Shown here in pieces: positions 5,317 to 9,139 of a stretch of DNA of 9,139 bases. How positions within the stretch are numbered: the stretch's first letter is position 1; each line of letters starts with the position of its first letter. The position numbers and the translations under genes are program-made. Source of the stretch: CAZESH01 sp964514665 (GTDB taxonomy: Bacteria; Bacillota; Bacilli; Paenibacillales; KCTC-25726); NCBI GenBank assembly GCA_964514665.1, contig CAZESH010000169.1:1-9139 (forward strand), in the 5' to 3' direction. Under the pieces are notes generated by a model. The model worked only from the letters and a program-made list of their open reading frames with translations, did not search any database and had not been told where the DNA came from.

Positions 5317-6036
5317 TTACTTCATGTATTTGATAACCACCTGATTGGGCTCGACATTCAATTCTTTTGTAACCTGATCCATGATGCTGACGGCCTGGCT
5401 TTTCTCAAGCTTGTCGCTTTGCACCACGACCTGCCATTCGTTGTTGTCCGCCTGGTTCACTACTGCGTTGGGATAGTCTTTAAGCAGCTCTTCCTCCAAA
5501 TTGGTAACCTTGGCCTGAGTGTCCTCCAGCTTTCTCATATCGGAATAAGCTTTCCCGATCGTCCCGGAATCGAGCGAATTGTTGTTGATGATCTTCATCA
5601 GATCGTCATATTTCTTTGACATTTCATCGTTTCGCTTCATTTGCAAATTGATGAAATAGTCAGTGCCGGATGTTGCTTGGGTTTTAATGCTGTCAAGCAC
5701 TTGGGCATCGGTTTTCCCGCTGTCTCCCGCTTGTGTGCTGTCGGCCGCAGAGGCTTGTTGTTTGTCCGTACCGGAGGCTGACTGCTGCTTGGTTGAATCT
5801 GCGGCAGCTTGATCGCCCTTGGTGCCGACGGCATCCTGTCCGTTCACTTCTTGCGCCTTGATGCCTTGCTGCGCCCCTATTTTTTCTGCGTTCAACAGGT
5901 CGCTGCCGCTTTGTTGCTCTCCATTTGAAGCGATCTTCATCTGATTCGGGCTGTCCGTAAACAGATAATAGGCGGAAAGAACCACCATTAAGCTGAGCAT
6001 CGATACAAGCCAAATTGTTTGTCTCTTTGAATTCAT
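5317..6036 (-). CDS. spoIIIAH: SpoIIIAH, stage III sporulation protein, SpoIIQ partner
   Basis: SpoIIIAH sits in the mother-cell membrane around the engulfed forespore. There its extracellular domain binds forespore SpoIIQ, forming the ring that joins the two cells and anchors other engulfment proteins. The 239-residue protein has one N-terminal transmembrane helix (about 6-26). A long linker rich in Gln, Ser, Ala, Asp and Thr follows (about 40-115), with near-repeated units such as ADSTKQQSAS and TDKQQASAADST. The C-terminal YscJ/FliF-like ring-building domain (about 125-239) includes the helix LEDTQAKVTNLEEELLKDYP and ends VEPNQVVIKYMK. It is slightly longer than the B. subtilis protein (218) because of the linker. 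The ATG at 6036 follows AAGGAGGA; a longer in-frame reading extends into spoIIIAG and is rejected. It is the last gene of the operon. Confidence 0.95.
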   Translation of the reverse strand: MNSKRQTIWLVSMLSLMVVLSAYYLFTDSPNQMKIASNGEQQSGSDLLNAEKIGAQQGIKAQEVNGQDAVGTKGDQAAADSTKQQSASGTDKQQASAADSTQAGDSGKTDAQVLDSIKTQATSGTDYFINLQMKRNDEMSKKYDDLMKIINNNSLDSGTIGKAYSDMRKLEDTQAKVTNLEEELLKDYPNAVVNQADNNEWQVVVQSDKLEKSQAVSIMDQVTKELNVEPNQVVIKYMK

Positions 6037-6079
6037 TTTCTGTTCCTCCTTATTTAAATGAATAATGATAACATGGGAT

Positions 6080-6718
6080 CTATTGCTTCCTCGGCACGAT
6101 GGAAATGCGGTAGGCGGGAACGCCCAATCCTCTTTCAACGGCTTCGGTAATTAATTTTTTCACAACCAGCTGTTCGGCTCCTCTGGCTACGATCAGGACC
6201 CCTCGGATTTGCGGTTTGATTTTTTTCAGAATAATCGGCGTTTGGCCTCCCGAAGCTTCATAGAGCACAACCTCACCGCTGCGCGTCACTTCGGTAATAT
6301 GGCGGGTGGCGCCGCTCTGATCCTTTTCGTCGGTAATCTGTTCGGTGTCCTTGCGGTTCTGGTCGACTACGATTTCCGCAGTGGAATCGATATTTACCAT
6401 TACATCCACTTCTCCTACGCCGACGATTTTTTCAAGAATTTCCTTTAAACGCGATTCATATTCGGCTTCAATGTCCCTGAAAGCATCATCCTTGGAGGTT
6501 TTGTCCATAAATGCCTGCTGATCGCCCGCAGTCTGCTTGGGAGAAGCACGGCCTTCATTGAGTCGATCCACCTGCTTAACCGAAACGAACGAGTTGAGGA
6601 TCATGATCGACACGCCGACAAGGCCGATGATCAGCAGCCAGCGCAGTGTTTGCACCTTTTTTCCTCCGTTTGGATCACCTCCCATCCATTTTTCCATCCA
6701 CTGCAGCCATTTTCTCAT
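6080..6718 (-). CDS. spoIIIAG: SpoIIIAG, stage III sporulation protein, channel ring component
   Basis: SpoIIIAG forms a large ring in the space between mother-cell and forespore membranes as part of the SpoIIIA-SpoIIQ complex that keeps the forespore active. The 212-residue protein has a short cytoplasmic N-terminus with many Trp (MRKWLQWMEKWMGG) and one transmembrane helix (about 25-46). A linker follows, then a ring-building domain split by a beta-rich insert: YESRLKEILEKIVGVGEVDV (87-106), the insert (about 112-160), then KIKPQIRGVLIVARGAEQ (166-183) and VERGLGVPAYRISIVPRK (194-211). This arrangement matches the B. subtilis protein (229 residues). The ATG follows AGAGGTGA at seven bases. 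It lies 45 nt behind spoIIIAF and 43 nt ahead of spoIIIAH. Confidence 0.95.
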   Translation of the reverse strand: MRKWLQWMEKWMGGDPNGGKKVQTLRWLLIIGLVGVSIMILNSFVSVKQVDRLNEGRASPKQTAGDQQAFMDKTSKDDAFRDIEAEYESRLKEILEKIVGVGEVDVMVNIDSTAEIVVDQNRKDTEQITDEKDQSGATRHITEVTRSGEVVLYEASGGQTPIILKKIKPQIRGVLIVARGAEQLVVKKLITEAVERGLGVPAYRISIVPRKQ

Positions 6719-6763
6719 TCTGGCCTCACCTCTTCCTACACGCCGAAATCCGATTATGTTGAT

Positions 6764-7474
6764 TTATTGGGGGGCCGGCCGAACGATCTGTACGGAAATC
6801 CGGCCGGCGGGAATTTTCCATTCCTGCTGCATATCCTGCTTAATGCTGCGGATCATGTCCGTATCTTCCGCCCTGCGATCAGGCTCGGATAAGACCGGCA
6901 GCGTTTCGCCTTGAGCATTTTCAGTTCCCTCTACATTTATATGTACGGGCTTTATCGGCTTAATATGAACAAGCCCGGATTTTTCTTGATTTTTTTTTGC
7001 GGCCGGATCGTTTTTTGCCGTAGTTGCCGCCAAAACAATTTCCATGTCTTTGATTTCCGCGGCTTTTCCCGGCTGCTGTTCGATGTGAACCTGCACGCTT
7101 TGCACCCGGCTTTCGTACTTTTGCTCGATTGCCGATTTCACATAGCCTGCCACTTGCTTTTCCGCCAGCTCCCGCGAATGCTGCTCATTTTCCTGCTGCA
7201 GCCTTTTGCCGTCGGCAAGAATCTCCGACAGCGGTTTGATTTGCGCTTCCTTTCCGTCTCCTACGCGAGATAGTTCTGAAAATGCAGATTGTTCAAAATG
7301 GATGTCGAACAGGGCTTCGACAACGGGAGACAGAATTGTCATCAGAATGAACAGGCTGATCACCACCTTGACATAGCGCTGCATGCTGCTGTTCGGCAAC
7401 AGTAGATCGATAAAGGCGGCAAGCAGGATGACAAAAATGATGTCCTTCAGCCATGAGCTCAGCCAGGCGCTCAT
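6764..7474 (-). CDS. spoIIIAF: SpoIIIAF, stage III sporulation protein
   Basis: SpoIIIAF is an inner component of the SpoIIIA channel complex in the mother-cell membrane. The 236-residue protein has two transmembrane helices (about 10-26 and 34-57) with the family motif YVKVVISLFILMTILSPVVEAL between and within them. A helical stretch (about 70-125) and a soluble C-terminal domain follow, ending in GRISVQIVRPAPQ. It is somewhat longer than the B. subtilis protein (206) because of a charged, Lys- and Glu-rich segment around residues 150-190. The ATG at 7474 is preferred over an in-frame TTG at 7489 because GGAGGGG lies six bases in front of it. It follows spoIIIAE by 27 nt. Confidence 0.95.
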   Translation of the reverse strand: MSAWLSSWLKDIIFVILLAAFIDLLLPNSSMQRYVKVVISLFILMTILSPVVEALFDIHFEQSAFSELSRVGDGKEAQIKPLSEILADGKRLQQENEQHSRELAEKQVAGYVKSAIEQKYESRVQSVQVHIEQQPGKAAEIKDMEIVLAATTAKNDPAAKKNQEKSGLVHIKPIKPVHINVEGTENAQGETLPVLSEPDRRAEDTDMIRSIKQDMQQEWKIPAGRISVQIVRPAPQ

Positions 7475-7501
7475 CTTCAACCCCTCCAAACGCTTTAAAC
7501 T

Positions 7502-8692
7502 TCACCTTACCATCACGGATATATTGCCTGCCGCGATCATAATGGTCACAGCGAGAAAGAACATCAGGCCAACGGAAGCCAGCGCGGCAAACACGTAGAT
7601 CAGGCTTTTGCCGATGGTCTCCAAACAAATGGAAATCGGGTTGTCTCCAAGCGGCTGCATAATCGCGGCTGAAAAGTTGTAGATTAACGCCAGTGTCAAG
7701 ATTTTCACGGCGGGGAAGGCGCACAGCAATATGATAATGATCACCCCGAACAAGCCTACGGCATTCTTGACCAGCAGAGAGGCGCTGATCACCGTGTCTG
7801 CGGCATCGGAGAACATGGTGCCCACCACAGGCACAAAATTGCCCGTCACATATTTGGCCGTTCGCATGGTAATGCCGTCGCTGACCGATGCGGTTGCGCC
7901 TTGAACAGAGATGACGCCGAGAAAGATAGTGAGAAAGCCGCCGAGCATGGCAACGCTGATTTTGCTCAGCAGGTTGGCGAGCTGTGTCACTTTGTATTTT
8001 TCCGATAAAGAACTGACAATGTGCAGCAGCGCCGAAAAAAACAGCAAAGGGAACACGAATACATAGATTAAAGTGCCGACCGTATGAATCATGAAGACGA
8101 TCAGCGGGTGCATCACCGATACGGACACAACGCCCCCCATGGAAGCCAGCATAGTCAGCACCAGCGGAATCATCGCCACCATAAAATCGATCATGCTCTC
8201 AATTGCCGATTTGGCATAGCCGATTGCTACGCTAAAACTGTTCACGGCAATGATGATCAAAACCATGTAAACAATCGAGTAAGCAATTTTACTGACACTG
8301 GTGCGTTCAAATGCCCCCTGCAGTGTCTGCAGGATTTGGCTGAAAACCGTCAGAATGATGATCGTCGAGAGCAGCTTGCCGTTAACCAACAGCTCATGAA
8401 AAAAAAATTTGACCAATCCCTTCAGCAGGGTGGAGAAATGAAGGCCTTTGCCGCCCGGCATAATCATCTCCATTAAGCTCGGCGTCCGATTGTCGGGAAA
8501 AAAACCGCCGTATTCGTTCATCAACTGATTCCAATAGCGATTGACCTGGTCGGTATTCAATTGCTTGGCTTGTTCCTGCATGAGCGGATTCAAAGGATTG
8601 ATCTGCGGGCTTTTGGCCAATGCTTGTCCGCTAAACCAAACAAACAGGCAAATAAAAACAACGATAGGGAGTTGCAGCGATGATCGCGCCAT
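7502..8692 (-). CDS. spoIIIAE: SpoIIIAE, polytopic stage III sporulation protein
   Basis: SpoIIIAE is the large membrane protein of the SpoIIIA complex and is required for sigma-G activity in the engulfed forespore. The 396-residue protein, nearly the length of the B. subtilis one (399), starts with a probable cleavable signal sequence (hydrophobic 8-20, site after ALA at 24-26). A roughly 70-residue external segment with NPLNPLMQEQ follows. Six to eight hydrophobic segments occupy about 103-125, 137-158, 168-190, 195-228, 245-265, 308-345 and 362-392. Conserved features include the glycine-rich GGFLTIFLGVISVQG (251-265) and GNFVPVVGTMFSDAADTV (284-301). The ATG has AAGGAGAG upstream, at a rather long spacing of about 12 bases. 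It is 26 nt behind spoIIIAD. Confidence 0.96.
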   Translation of the reverse strand: MARSSLQLPIVVFICLFVWFSGQALAKSPQINPLNPLMQEQAKQLNTDQVNRYWNQLMNEYGGFFPDNRTPSLMEMIMPGGKGLHFSTLLKGLVKFFFHELLVNGKLLSTIIILTVFSQILQTLQGAFERTSVSKIAYSIVYMVLIIIAVNSFSVAIGYAKSAIESMIDFMVAMIPLVLTMLASMGGVVSVSVMHPLIVFMIHTVGTLIYVFVFPLLFFSALLHIVSSLSEKYKVTQLANLLSKISVAMLGGFLTIFLGVISVQGATASVSDGITMRTAKYVTGNFVPVVGTMFSDAADTVISASLLVKNAVGLFGVIIIILLCAFPAVKILTLALIYNFSAAIMQPLGDNPISICLETIGKSLIYVFAALASVGLMFFLAVTIMIAAGNISVMVR

Positions 8693-8718
8693 AGCTTGTT
8701 TATTCTCTCCTTTCGGAG

Positions 8719-9108
8719 TCAGGCGGGAAGCAGCTTCATTACGGTTTCGACAATGACTGTAATAATGGGAATGGCCATCACCATGATAAGGATTTTCCCG
8801 GCGAGTTCGATTTTGGAAGCGATCGACTCCTGCCCTGCATCGCGTATGATTTGTGCTCCGAATTCGGCAATATAGGCAATGCCGATAATTTTCAAAATGG
8901 TTTTCAAGAAGATCCCGTTGATATTTGACTTTCCTGCCAAATCCTCAAGCACGCCGATGATTTCGGAAATTTTTCCGATCAGCAGCAAAAAGATGACGAT
9001 GCCCGCAAACAAAGCGACCAGAAAGGCGAAAATCGGCTTTTGTTCTTTAATGATCAGGGATACGACAGTCGCTACCAGCCCGAGACCGACAATCTGTATG
9101 ATTTCCAC
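8719..9108 (-). CDS. spoIIIAD: SpoIIIAD, stage III sporulation membrane protein
   Basis: SpoIIIAD is a small integral membrane protein of the SpoIIIA complex. The 129-residue protein (B. subtilis 133) contains hydrophobic segments at about 3-20, 25-47 and 105-126. A conserved central region KTILKIIGIAYIAEFGAQII (69-88) is followed by RDAGQESIASKIELAGKI. The start is GTG, preceded by TAGGTGA at about seven bases, and the initiator is 11 nt behind the spoIIIAC stop. The next gene, spoIIIAE, follows after 26 nt. Confidence 0.96.
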   Translation of the reverse strand: MEIIQIVGLGLVATVVSLIIKEQKPIFAFLVALFAGIVIFLLLIGKISEIIGVLEDLAGKSNINGIFLKTILKIIGIAYIAEFGAQIIRDAGQESIASKIELAGKILIMVMAIPIITVIVETVMKLLPA

Positions 9109-9119
9109 AATCGCTTCAC

Positions 9120-9139
9120 CTACTGGAACAGAAATATCG
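9120..9139 (-). CDS. spoIIIAC: SpoIIIAC C-terminal end (rest outside window)
   Basis: The window edge leaves five complete codons and the TAG stop at 9120-9122. They read IFLFQ, which closely resembles the FLFQG end of B. subtilis SpoIIIAC. With spoIIIAD starting 11 nt later, the standard spoIIIA order makes this the most likely reading. The call rests mainly on position, because so little of the gene is present. Confidence 0.75.

Noticed and set aside
6037..6138. N-terminal extension of SpoIIIAH into the spoIIIAG gene
   Set aside because: The extension overlaps spoIIIAG, has no ribosome binding site and would bury the membrane anchor, whereas the ATG at 6036 has an ideal AAGGAGGA.
1..9139. 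Novel defence, mobile or biosynthetic system
   Set aside because: Both strands were read for transposase, integrase, CRISPR, toxin-antitoxin and phage features. All supported genes but one (4769-5116) belong to known conserved families in an expected order.

Overview
The window is a conserved chromosomal stretch of an endospore-forming member of the Firmicutes, most likely Paenibacillaceae (Paenibacillus or a close relative). The evidence is a spoIIIA sporulation operon running into accB-accC, an Asp23-family gene, amaP, a DUF2273 gene, nusB and folD, with moderate GC content and strong GGAGG-type ribosome binding sites. The genus is inferred from gene order and protein character, not from a database comparison. 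Every supported gene is on the minus strand, so transcription runs from high to low coordinates.

Layout, in transcription order. (1) 9139-5240: the distal part of the spoIIIA operon, with the last five codons of spoIIIAC followed by spoIIIAD, AE, AF, AG and AH. The gaps are 11-45 nt, each gene has its own ribosome binding site, and the unit ends in a strong UUCG-loop terminator. (2) 5170-4721: a lone gene for an unrecognised 115-residue basic protein. It has a terminator on each side and a possible sigma-K-type promoter in front. (3) 4700-2654: accB and accC, encoding the biotin carrier and biotin carboxylase subunits of acetyl-CoA carboxylase, preceded by two TATAAT boxes inside a 12-bp direct repeat. 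(4) 2637-1163: a convincing sigma-A promoter followed by an asp23/yqhY-like gene, amaP and a DUF2273 gene. These encode a small envelope-associated module, and the unit closes with a terminator that overlaps the last stop codon. (5) 1171-1: a probable promoter followed by nusB and folD, with folD running off the window edge.

The genes serve two broad programmes. The SpoIIIA proteins build the mother-cell half of the channel that joins the mother cell to the engulfed forespore. The remaining genes are vegetative: fatty-acid precursor synthesis (AccB, AccC), a membrane-anchored Asp23/AmaP system known in other Firmicutes from alkaline or envelope stress and from control of acetyl-CoA carboxylase, rRNA antitermination (NusB) and one-carbon folate metabolism (FolD).

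I found no mobile element, CRISPR array, RNA gene or defence system. The less ordinary signals are the unassigned 115-aa gene; an RNA hairpin before amaP that buries one of two possible Shine-Dalgarno sequences; the two TTG starts in the Asp23 module; and the repeated promoter element before accB. No stretch longer than about 210 bases lacks a gene, and the intergenic regions are described under their regulatory entries.
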